Shown here in pieces: positions 1-12,100 of a stretch of DNA of 64,000 nt; position 1 is the first letter of the stretch, and the number at the start of each line of letters is the position of its first letter. Source of the stretch: Membranipora membranacea (taxonomy: Eukaryota; Bryozoa; Gymnolaemata; Cheilostomatida; Membraniporidae). The stretch covers positions 4,030,001-4,094,000 of the forward strand of contig OU612073.1 of assembly GCA_914767715.1 (NCBI GenBank). Reading direction: 5' to 3'. The notes beneath the pieces were generated by a model. It searched no databases, had not been told where the DNA came from, and saw only the letters and a list, made by a program, of their open reading frames with translations. A program made the position numbers and the translations under genes.

Positions 1-194
1 ACTCAACATAGATTTTCTCCAAGGGACACATATTTGCTAGGATACACTAGATAATCTCAGTAGTACTTCCTGTATTTTAATATTGATATCTTTATTGGAA
101 CCGCTCTCCCTATCTTATTACTGATAAATGCCACCAAAGACAGAGGCATACAGAAACTTGATTTCTTATAACAATTTATTGATTTATATTTCAG

Positions 195-3100
195 ATACTG
201 GCTGGTTACGTTGCCACACAATATAATGGTAAGAATCTCTCTGAATCAGTATACTCAGAAATCAAACTAATGTGCAACTAAACTGCAATATACAATGATA
301 ATAAGTATTATTATCCTAATGATTATAAATTTACACCATCAGGGATTCTTTTCCGCAGGGATGATGCCTTTATATATTATTGATATGCTGAAATCAAACA
401 GCGATTGGAACCACGGACATCGATTGTGTTATTAAATTGAAAAGCCCAGAAATCTTTATCGAGCTATCCCACATTTCATTCTATTTTTTTCAGCTGAAGC
501 ACAACTTTAATTTTAACTTTTAATTTTACCTTTCAATTTTAATTTTCAATTTTAACCAGTTCACGTACCACATGAAAGGAACTGCGAGGATAGCTCATGG
601 AAGTATTGGAGCTTTAAATGTTATAAGATGACACCATCTAGCGGGTCGTATGACTCGATGAGAGATTGGTGTAGAAGTTACGGTGCTGATCTGACAGTCT
701 ATGATACGAGGGATGAGTATTTCATGTATCAGCATCTGTTTGGTAACCACGAGCTAAAAATTGGACTTATCATGCGGGATGGAGACTGTGAGTAAACAAC
801 ACAAGACCATTATATTATTTTATTTATTGAGGTTTTTATAAAAGTTGTTAGTCAATTAAAAATAACTTGGTGGTGATATACATTAATGATGCTTCTGCAC
901 ACACATTTATGGTTTAAATTATGCCTAGGTGGATTTAGGATAACACGAGATTAACAGAATATAAAGAGGTGAAGCAACAATAATCTCTTATTTGATCTCA
1001 GGCTCCTTTTTTGCTTCCTTGAGGCTCCAGAGGATATCAGGATAAAAAATTCTCCTCTCGATTTTGTTTATTTGCTTTGATGGTTCCCTGCAGGTCAAAT
1101 TACTTGCCACAACGCAACTTTTTTTCAGTATAATAAAAAGTATTGGCTGTTGTGATAATAGCTTTTATGGTAGCAATGAAGATAGCTTAGGAAATTAATC
1201 TTGAGCTAATTTACACACTTCATGGATTACCATGTACAATTCATCCATCTGCGTAACACACACATATATGGCTTATATGATGCGTAGGTGGATTTAGGAT
1301 AACATGAGATTAACAGAATATAATGAGGTGAAGCAACAATAATCTCTTATTTGATCCCAGACTCCTTTTTTTTGTCGCCTTGAGGTTCCAGAATATTTCA
1401 CCTGCAACTTTTCATCAGATTCAAGGAAAGACAGGTATATGATGAAGGAATCACATTTTATAATTCTTCTTTTAAATCATCATTTCATTCAGTAGTCTGA
1501 ATAAAACCTAACAATGCCTCTCGCTGTTGTTATAATAAATGAAAACTAACATAGTTTTTTTCTGTTATTATACCAAGGCGTCCTTGATTATACCGATAAA
1601 GCCTAACATAGCCTCTTGATGTTATCTATCCCCGGCTGGGAGAGCTGTTAGGCGGGGGGGGGGGAGGGCAAGACTCTGGGGGCTCAGACTAGGTGTTATT
1701 ATACCCAGGGGGGGGGGGTCTTTCAATTAGAAAGAGTGATCCTTTACTAAAGCAAGTTATAACTATCACGTCACTATCACATCGCTCAAAATTATCACTC
1801 ACTTGGTGTTTCAATTAGAGAAAATCGCTCCCAAATCGCGCACTCAGAATGTATGTAGTTCCATCAAGTGACTGAGCGATCTGAAAGCGAGACCCCTAGC
1901 AGGTATCGCTCACTCAGTGAGTGAGCGTTAAGATTGCGATTTTGGCTGTTCCTTATTGAAAGACCCCCTGGCTGTGTAAATGTACAAAGAAGTGAATAGT
2001 TCAAATCACCACAGAAGAGGCAGTTTAGGGTTTTTTTTATTGCTGATCAGGATTTATTCCCATATCTATCCTGGTAGAGAGACCGATAATATCAAAGCAG
2101 GGATAATGAAACATTCAGAACTTAGGATTAGTTGAAAATATAAGGCTCCCTGTTGTTTTGCAGGTTTTTGCTTCATCTACTTTGACAACGAATCTATGAG
2201 TGCAAACCATTGTTATGTTTTAGCTGTACATAGGTGGGTTGATGGTAAGTTGGCTTCTGAGACATTTACGCGCTGGAACTCTGCTGAGCCTAATAGCCTA
2301 TCAAGTGGCTACACAGAGTCTTATATCCACAGCTACTGGCTCTATGATGATCACCCAAACCACCACAGACACGCCCTTTGTGAGAAACGTGAGTTACCTC
2401 ACCGCTACTATTAGAGCAGGGTTTATATGTATCTCTCATACAAAACTTTATTTTACTCCTCAATCTGAAAGACAAAAAATCAATGATTAAGTCTTTAGGA
2501 ATGGAGGTGCTTAGGGTAATAACATTGATTTCTTCTAGGCTTGTTTATTATGGGCAAGGTTTTATGATATTCATTATTTTACAGATTTTTATATAGGAGA
2601 CACACTTATAACGATGTCATTCATAATCCATTATCATTTGATATAAATTGCAAGTGCTGTGAAAATTAATAAAAAGTGCAATTATTTTCAGTTGTGCAAT
2701 CATTCCCAGAAAGTGTTCAAGTGTACTCCGTAAACCTTTGTGTATCGCGTTATAGTGTCCTTGTCTGACATCTGGTATCAGAGCCAGGTCAAATCTTTAT
2801 GGCTAAAGTGCTGAGTTAGCCTGACTTGACGAGCTTTGTTGGAGGCCCCCCTTTCCTTCCACAAACCAAGCTTGTCAAGTGTGGTTAGTGCTGAGGGTGG
2901 ATTAAGTTGACCAGTCACACCTTGGCTTGGATGTGCTGATTATCTATTTGTAATAACATTAAGGAAATCAAACAGGAGATTAGTATGACTAAGAATGTAC
3001 TGAGATCATCACATTGCTCCGGCTTATGAATTAAGAGAATTCAACTATGACCTTATTAATCCTAAACCTGTATCCAAGAATCATCAAATAATGTGTATTT

Positions 3101-6100
3101 TGGTTGCTTTAGGAGCAAACACACACGACGCACAGTCTATGTGTGCTTCGCAGACTGAGATCCGAGCTCATGGTGTACCTGTATATCTGTCGGAGGAGTC
3201 TAACCCCGCCCTGTCCTTCGAGTTGTGCTCTCAGGCTTGTCTTCTTCAACATCACTCGTTAGTCATATTTATATACTTATAAACCTGCCTGATTGCCTGT
3301 GCTTAGTGACATCATAATGCAGGGAACGAGAATTGCATTCTCTCACCATCAATGATTTATGCCCAGTAGAGCATTGCACCTAGTCTGTATAATGTGTACG
3401 CAAACACTGTGGGAAAAATTTACCCTGTTCCGAGCAACTTTGTCATTATCTAAATAATAAACAACGAAACATTAAATAGGGTCAGAGCTGGCTTGTCAAG
3501 AAAGTTGAAACAAAGCTTTTCAACAAAATTATTTCCATACTACTATAACTCAACTAGGATATGATGATGAAGAAAGTGAATGTTATGTGATGTAATGGAA
3601 GGAAAAACTTAGGCAATGGATTTATCACAGTCTAAACTCTCCCAAAGGCACTGCAGTGATCATTCTAATATAAGCTACCTACCTATGTTATGAGACATTC
3701 AGACTCGTAATTTTTGTACATGCATCTTCCTAACAATCAGTTATCAGAACGTATGTTCCTCATTTGACACCCTGCTCAATGAACAAAATGACCTCTGCCA
3801 TATGATTGTAGATACTCAGCTGTCATAGATGGAGTTTGCCTCTGTCTACAAAACAAACCCTCTAATACATCATGTGAGGGTATCGCTGACTCTGAGAAGA
3901 TTTACTACGAGTTTACCACCCAGACTACAGCTGATGACTTCGACCTCACCATCACTCAACCTCAGAACATGAGTGTGTTATTCTAGAGTCACTAGAGGAG
4001 TTAATGTTAGCTAGAGTTTAGTTTAGCTAGTTTCGGGGTGATCCTGCAAATACTATATTGATACTGTTGTAGACATTAAATGTATCATTACTTTAACTCT
4101 AGAGTAATGTATTTTCTGGAGGACATGTTTGGTACTGCACACGCTTAAAGATTCATAACTAGGTAGCCCTGATTCTTCAAATATAAATCAACTCCCACCT
4201 TAATAAGCTAGAATTGGCACAGTCCATTATACTTGATAACAATCTCTGTATACATCTGGTCCAGGCTGTTGTCGCCTTTATTTTTTAACTATCTGGTGGT
4301 TGATGAAAATAGTCATTTGGTCACATCACACGCCACCTCCGTAAGCATGGGCGGCGGTTGGGAGTTTCTGAGGTACAATGTAATAAATATAATAAGATTT
4401 ATCTCAATTCTATGGCTGCTAGGTTTCATCAGTAGTGGTTTTCTTTATCTACTTACAGCCTGCGCTGATCCCTCACATACATACTTTGCCGGATCCTGCT
4501 ATTTCCATCAAACATCTGGTAAGAGATTTTTTGAGCATGAAGATTACGCTAGAGATCTGTATGGACCTGAAGCTAAGATCATTGCCATCAACTCGGAAGC
4601 AGAGGCCAGGTATTTATGAAACTTTATTTGTTATCTGAAATTTGGCATCATACAGTCACATGTGTATTGCAGCCTCTTCTGCCAATGCCTTGAAACATTA
4701 AAGAAACTCTATGCTTAACCTTGATCCTTGGATGAGGAAATGAGTCCCAATGGTTCATATGTTCACTTTACAACTTGCCATCTAAGCTACTAAAATATAT
4801 ATTTTCTATTACAAGAAAAAGAGTTCATCCTAAATCTTAATCGGATGCCATTGAAATTAGTCCAGTTCTAAAGACTCCCTGGTGCACTGGACAGGTAGAG
4901 GCGATATACCAAATATCAAAGACATTATTTTATAACCCTCAATCAATAATAATCGGTGTTTGTTTTCAAACATAATCCTTTGTTTCCTTACCAGGTTTAT
5001 TGATGAGGTGCTCATGGGAGGATTTAACAGACTAGATCCAGATAACTATGATGTCTACATCGGAGTATATGATGACAGAATACATAGTAAGAAATATAGG
5101 ATCATATAGCTACAGTGGGGGCAGGGATAACTTATCACTAATCGTCTGCTAATATTTTGTGGGAAGACAACTCTAACATCTTGTTTTTTCAACTGATCAT
5201 CTGAATAATGGTCTTTGAATGTGGTATGATCTGCTGTTGACACAGTTAGCGAAGTTTGCTGAATGAGAGGTCGCTCTACTTTTTCCAGGTTGTGACGAGG
5301 GATGGACCAATTATGATGGAGGTTGTTTCCACTTCAGAGGAACTGATGAATCTCACGATAGAGCCACACAGCAACAATACTGTCAGGTATTTGTCAATTT
5401 ATTTTACACATCCTACACGTAATTAATGATCTTACTATCTCTTATTTTCTGCTCTCATTGATAAAAACTGAATTTTTCTCTTAATTTGTATCTTTTGTTA
5501 CGATACAGTCTTTGTCCACATAAGGTTGTCCTACTAGACCGAGCCTAGACTGGACTTATGCTGAGACCGAGAGAATTGAATTAAACTACCGGTTTTTTTA
5601 TCACAGTGACCTTTGCCCCATGGAACAGACACCCAAATTTATATATTACTACACCAAGCTAGTAAAACATCCAATTTTTCCATTCGATGAATTTCCTTTG
5701 ATAGGGCTTGAGAGTTGGAGCTGACTTAGTCTGGTTTGAGGACAGTTATGATAGACATTACGCTATGGACAGAATTATGCCTGCTGACCATGCCTCTGTG
5801 CAGTATGAGGTGTGGAGTGGTCTCTATGATATAGGAGGAAGTATGTATATTATTATATGCAGATTCTTAGCTTCATAATGCAGAGACATCAATATAATAC
5901 TTATGCCTTAACCACAGGGTAGTATTTCATCTTGTGCCTTGCCTAGTTTTACATTTATCTTGACTTTCATTACCAAAATGTAATTTATAAAATGTATTAT
6001 ATTCACTTGCCAGAAACTTGGAGATATCCGATGTGGAATAATAACGCTGGTTACCAACCGTGGAAAAGTGGAGAAGGATCAGCTGCAGGAGAGGACTGTG

Positions 6101-9100
6101 TTATCATGAGGAGTAATTCTGGAGATTACGAGTTTATGGACTTCCCTTGTACTGGTCAAAATAAGCTAGCTGTGTGTCGATACAATCCACGGGAGAGAGG
6201 TATGTCACTGAGAATATGTCACTCAGCTGTACAGCCAGAAGTATTCTCTGTATTTCTGTCTCGCCGCGTCTGAAAACGCCATCGAGCGTCGATAAATCGT
6301 GTTGTTTAGTTTGCATGCATCCATAGAAGCCATCATGACACTCACTTATTGGATTTCATCAGCCGGGAGGAGTGGTATTATATTTTCTCTGGTTTATAAG
6401 GCTAAGGCTGTTTTTTCCTTTTTGATGTAAAGAAGTTCATTGATGTAATATACATAATAGATATATACCCACACTGATTTTCACTAAGATAATATTTATG
6501 TTTGAACTATTGCTAATCTTAATGGCTCTTTTTTTTAGACACTAGCGGTTTTGAAGGCTATGTTAATACGGACGGGGAATGGCTGAATACAACATTCAGT
6601 AAGTTTGTATCTAACCACGGAGTTGGACCCAATGTACCATATTGTATCTACTACCATTACGGGAATCGCCTGTGGTATCACTCAGACTGCCAGAGCAGTC
6701 GTCAGGCTATATATGAGTATCCAGCCAAGCCGAGCAGCTTCATCGACAGAGGTAAGTAGATTTAATATAACCTGTATTGGAGTCACTGCTTCCTCTTCGC
6801 TGATAAAGACAGTGTTTTTTTCTTTATGCAACAATGGAAAGGAGGCAACTCCGATGTACCAATCAAACTGAAGCTTTGCAATATCCCAAACTCCCTGAAT
6901 ACACATTGCAATAATCTGGGTATATTTTCAATCTCTTTATATTGCTGCAATATATACATTCATCACCACTATACATACACTATTCATGAAATGGCTTTGT
7001 CAAAACATTTGATTTAGTTGATTAAGTTGTTATAACTCTTCCAGTGATTTCATTTTTGTTCATAGTATTTTTTTCACATATTAAGGAAAAGATCTACGAA
7101 TGATAATTAATACAAATTACAAAGTATATATGTATACTCACAAACATTTTCAGGCTCTGGTAAGGTTGATATGTACACACCAGTAGAGGCTAGACTTACT
7201 CATGATGGTGGTAGGATACCAGAGAACAGTGTAGATTTTGGTTATGATGGACAGTGGGACTGGGATAGCTCTGCCATGTCATTCTCTCACTTCACCAGAG
7301 ATTTAGGTGTACAGGAGGTCTCCTGGGACTCCAGAGATTTCTACTATCAGAGACTCAACGGATCTGCTACTTATGAGGTAAGTACTAAATCTTAGACTTG
7401 ATATAGTAAATATATGTCATTATTATTATTATTATTATCATAATCAAACACTTTTTATTTGGCTCTTATTAATTATGACTTTGTATCAAGACATAGCATA
7501 GACAGAACACATATAGTTAAAGTATAATCTTTGTTATGAAAGCTTGTTGGTGGATTTCAATTTTAGTTTGTTGCTTGGCAACTGCAAGTCCCTCCCTTCA
7601 TTGTAGGTATTATTTTTCAAAAAAGCTTTTGAACATTTACTTTTCTTGGTTGGAAGACACCGCCATTACTACTTACCTGTTTATATGGCCTATGTCACAA
7701 AACAATTGCGCTAGTAGATCTGAGGAAATAACTTACTAAAATATGATTGTTTACAGACTGTACTGCCTATGGCTGGTATATCACTTACATGCCCTGCTAT
7801 AGCTGATACTACAAATGAGATGGAATGTGAGGTATCTGCTACAGGACAGGCAGCGACCGGGACGCTGGACTTTGATGATGGAAATACTGCTGACGTCACA
7901 CTGCAAGGTATTATTTATACTCATAAGCCATCATACTGATGTTACGTGATTAATGTGATGTTTACTTGATCTGCAGTCGTAGTTCTTGGGAGTAATGTAT
8001 AGATTTGGAAAAGAGAGGATTACTCTTATTTATTATGAATTATGACGATCAGCTCTCCACTTCAATGTACACTTTGCTTCCATCATTTCTGCATCCACAG
8101 TCACTCATAACCGGGTTGGTTAATGTAATAAGTGTCACTGTAGTCTTTTGAGAGTTACTGTGGTCATTTAGGAGACTAGCAAAGAGAAAAATTTTGACCC
8201 GCATAATTATCTTACATAACTAATTTCTGCATTGTTTTCATTTTTCAAGATTCATCCATTGAGATGGTGGGGCCTGACCTGACCCGTAAATCATACTCAG
8301 GTGGACAAGGAACCAATGGCTATGCTAATGTCATGTACAACTCAATGTTCAGACATGCAGGTGTTATCCAAGCATTTGAGTTTGATGCAGTTACTAAGGG
8401 ACAATTCCATTTTGTGGTGAGTATTACCACGCCTCACCTACTTACAGACTAAAGGCACTGGCAGACTGACCTGATGGTCACTGATAATGTTAACTACAGT
8501 CATCATAAGCAAATGGCCAATAAGCTCAATTTTCATGCATGATTCGCAATTCACCTAACAGTCGGCGATTAATGGGAACTCGATTAAAATCGAAAAGGGC
8601 ATTATTACTGTAGTTCTCCTCAGTCCTCTGGCTCCAAATCATGTGTAGTAACTGAGGCCCTGTGAGGACACCATGAACTTATTGCATTGATATGAATTCA
8701 TGGATCAGCGGTAAAGTTCAAAGAATGGCTATTTGCCGAGACTTTACTAACGCTGAGTGTGATTTGAAAACCAGATTTATTTGATTTGTTTATGCTCTCA
8801 TTTTCATAGCTCTGGGTCAAGCTAAAACGCAAATATGTAGCCCTCTTTTTGTCGTATCTGAGTTAACATGATGTACTCTATTTAGGTATGGAGGCCCCGA
8901 TGTGGAAGTGAGCAGGTGTTCTGCTCTAAGTCTATGGCCTGTCACACGATTGACTATAACGATGATGTTTGTGAGACTGTCAACAATGTACATAAAGTCA
9001 ACTGTGGTGGTAATAAGTGGAGGTAAGCATAGTATGTCAAGGTCATTGGATATTTGTTTATTCATTTACATGGTTGGCTGCGATATGAAATTTTTAGACA

Positions 9101-12100
9101 GTCAAAAATTTACGGACAAAGATGAAAGGTATTCATTGCAGAAAATTGTAATATATGAGCGAATCATTATGTTTCCTGCAATGCAATCTCTTATCAAAGA
9201 GTTAAGTGGAATTTTAACTTTAAAGATAAATTGAGAGACATGGGGATACTGCTAATGGCCACTGCTAACATGTTTAAGAAGATAGGATCGTCTGACAATC
9301 CATATCCAATATTGTAACAATTAAATTATTGCACTTTCAGTTTGACATCAAGATCATGCGTTGACTCTAATGGTAACAAGATCGCTCCGACGAGACGCTA
9401 TCATGGAGCCTACTCTGTCACCACATTCGATAACGTAGGAGAACATCTCACCACCGCGTCTCGTAGGGGCAGACATTTCGTAACTCTGGCTGATGATGAG
9501 TATATACAGGTATACATTCACTGATATGAGCAATATATACATTAGACATCCCTGATTTGACCAGGATTCAGTCCAACAATCTGGAGTTATCTAATCAGAT
9601 TGGGTGTTTTGAACATAAACAGACAACTCCACACAACAACTAACCAAAACCAATCAGCCATTCAAAATAAAACTAAGACGCAAGCACATGGGTCTATTCA
9701 GATATGCACAATATGCACGAGTAAAAGCAAACGCAATATCCAACGCCACCGATAATCCAGACAAGGCCCCATTGTTGGCCTGAATCCCAGGCTATATATA
9801 CATTCCAATTTAATATTTCAAAGTATTTGATGAGAGAATATCTATCACATCTAACCTGTGAGTTTGCGTATCTTATACATGAGGATACAGATATGTAACA
9901 TAGTGCTGCACAATTATACGAAACCATATGGTTTGTGTGATCAGGATGGGAGTACGTAACAAAACCGACCAATTTGTGTACTTTATAAATTTCAAAACCT
10001 TGTCAAAAAAAAGAAATTATGATAATTTCATTTGTCGAGCTTTTGTGAAGCGACAACTCCACAAAATATCTTTGGAAACTCTGAAATCTGCGAATTCACT
10101 CACATTTATCTCATTACCTATCTTGAGCTTGGCACACAGTGCTGGTACGCAAATTGACATACTAAGCTATGTAACCATTTAGACATTGACCAGGATATAA
10201 CTGAGGTCTAATATTTAGTTCCTGTTGTTATTGTAGGTCCAGCCTGGTGACTTGCTCGGATTTATAGGAATAGATGGACGATTAGCTGATATGCACCTGG
10301 GCACAGGTTGGACTGCCCATGCCCCACATGGAGATAAAACATGGTGGCCTCAGCACGGTGTCGGTCACTGGAACTATGAGTTCTACCTGAACGCTTACGT
10401 CTCTACACTCAAACCTATGATTGTGAGTAACTAATGTTACATTCGAACAGTTTCATTTTAAGTAATACACACCTTCATGGGCAATTGACTTGGTAGCCCA
10501 CAATGCAATTTTCTGGAGTCAATTGACACAATCATCATTATACGCCCCTAGCCTATGTTCTCCCTACACTACGTTATATATACATGCGCTCTTACCTCAT
10601 GTCCTTCCTACCTTACATTATACATCTGTGTTGTAGGTCTCACACACTTATTCTGAAGTTGGAAGGAACCACATTAAGTTTACAGCCTCAGACTCGTACC
10701 TCAGTCATGATTTAGTGTCTACAACAAACAACACGGTGTATGAGCTGATAACTGGTGTGGAGATAGCAGCCGAAGAGTCAGGTATGAGGCAATTTCTACC
10801 CTTCTTAAGTTACTTTAAGGATCTCCTAGCAGGGTTCAATACAAGACAAATCAGCAACACCATATCATGCGCGAGAGTCTTTTACATACCTGTTCAAATT
10901 TTCTTGCATTTGAACAAATACGGGTCCCTTGGCAGCTTCTCAAATACACCCATGTCTATCAGCCGCCTCCAAAACATACCTCAGTTGATGAAGGCTTTTG
11001 ATGATGCGTGGTGTTTCCTCATGATTATATATACCAACATACTGAGTTCCTATTGGCTAATAACTGGCGTAAGTCATGTGACCTTTGGGGTATAACGCCT
11101 GGTTAAAATCAGATATAATTTGATTATTTCATTATCCAGAATATGTTGGTGCGTTTGAAATGAGAATACAGACATAAATGTTGAGGATTAAATCGTCTGA
11201 TACATTAAAAATACCATAGTTTAGTGCAAAATTCAGTTTTTAATGCGAGTTGATAAGCCATAATGTCACATGACATATGCTTATTTATTAGCCAATAGGA
11301 ACTCAGTATTAATGGTATATATAATCATGAGGAAACAACACGCATCATCAAAAGCCTTCATCAACTGAGGCATGTTTTTGAGGTGGCTGATATACATTGA
11401 TGTATTTGAGAAGCTGCCAAGGGGCCCCTATTTGTTCAAATGCAAAGAAAGTTTGACCAGGTATGTAAAAGACTCTCGCGCACGATATGGTGTTGCTAAT
11501 TTGTCTCGTATGGTGAACCCTGCTTGGGGACCTTTAATGAGAGATATTCAATATGAGAGACAAATGAACAGAGCAGATATGACTTCCTTCCAAAATGCAG
11601 ATTGAGAAAATTAGAAAATACAGTACAATGGTGCATGGTTCCACAACATTTTTTGATACAAATTAATTACTAAGATTTTTATTGGTTGAAGACTCCTGGA
11701 TGGCTTGTCAATTTATAGTTCGCACATTATAACTTGTATTACACACCAAATCATGTTTATATTTAGTAATCAAGAATATAGAGACGACATTCCAAGTGAA
11801 CACACAAGTGCACACAGGATTCCCTGTGACTTACGAGTGGGACTTTGCTGACGGATCATCTCTCCTTACTGAGACTCTCGGACAAGTTAATCACTCGTTC
11901 TCTAGTGTGGGCAGATATAACGTCACTGTGAGAGCTCACAATGAGCTGTCTCAGGACATTGCATGGGTAAGTCACAAGGCAGAAGATGACGTAGATGTTA
12001 TCTCAGTTAGAAATTATGGTGATAGCATAACTGGCTAAGTGGCGAGTTTCATTCCCTCAGATTTGATTGCTCAGTTGTTCCACAAGTGCCTCACAACCTG

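Larger units (their letters stand above)
195..2388 (+). other. Exons 1-3: N-terminal stub and CTLD 1 (residues 1-162)
   Basis: Exons 195-228, 560-787 and 2164-2388. Exon 1 is only 34 bases (ILAGYVATQYN then a split codon) and is the least certain; it is kept because it has a proper acceptor and donor and the right phase. Exons 2 and 3 form a C-type lectin domain. It opens with CEDSWKYW-like text (NCEDSSWKYWSFKCYKM), has the helix Cys at RDWCRSYGADL, the buried IGL strand, and closes with a Trp-Asn-Ser-Ala-Glu-Pro stretch and HALCEKR. There is no EPN/QPD plus WND pair, so calcium-dependent sugar binding is not indicated. The 1,376-base intron between exons 2 and 3 holds a direct duplication and a small inverted-repeat element, listed separately. 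Confidence 0.85.

Noticed and set aside
6599-6604. GTAAGT that could end exon 11 early
   Set aside because: The CTLD text runs on in frame to a second good donor at 6752, and the phase is right there.
10715-11605. Open frames of 126 and 77 codons inside the fold-back element
   Set aside because: They lie on inverted copies of the same DNA, contain no known domain and are by-products of the repeat.
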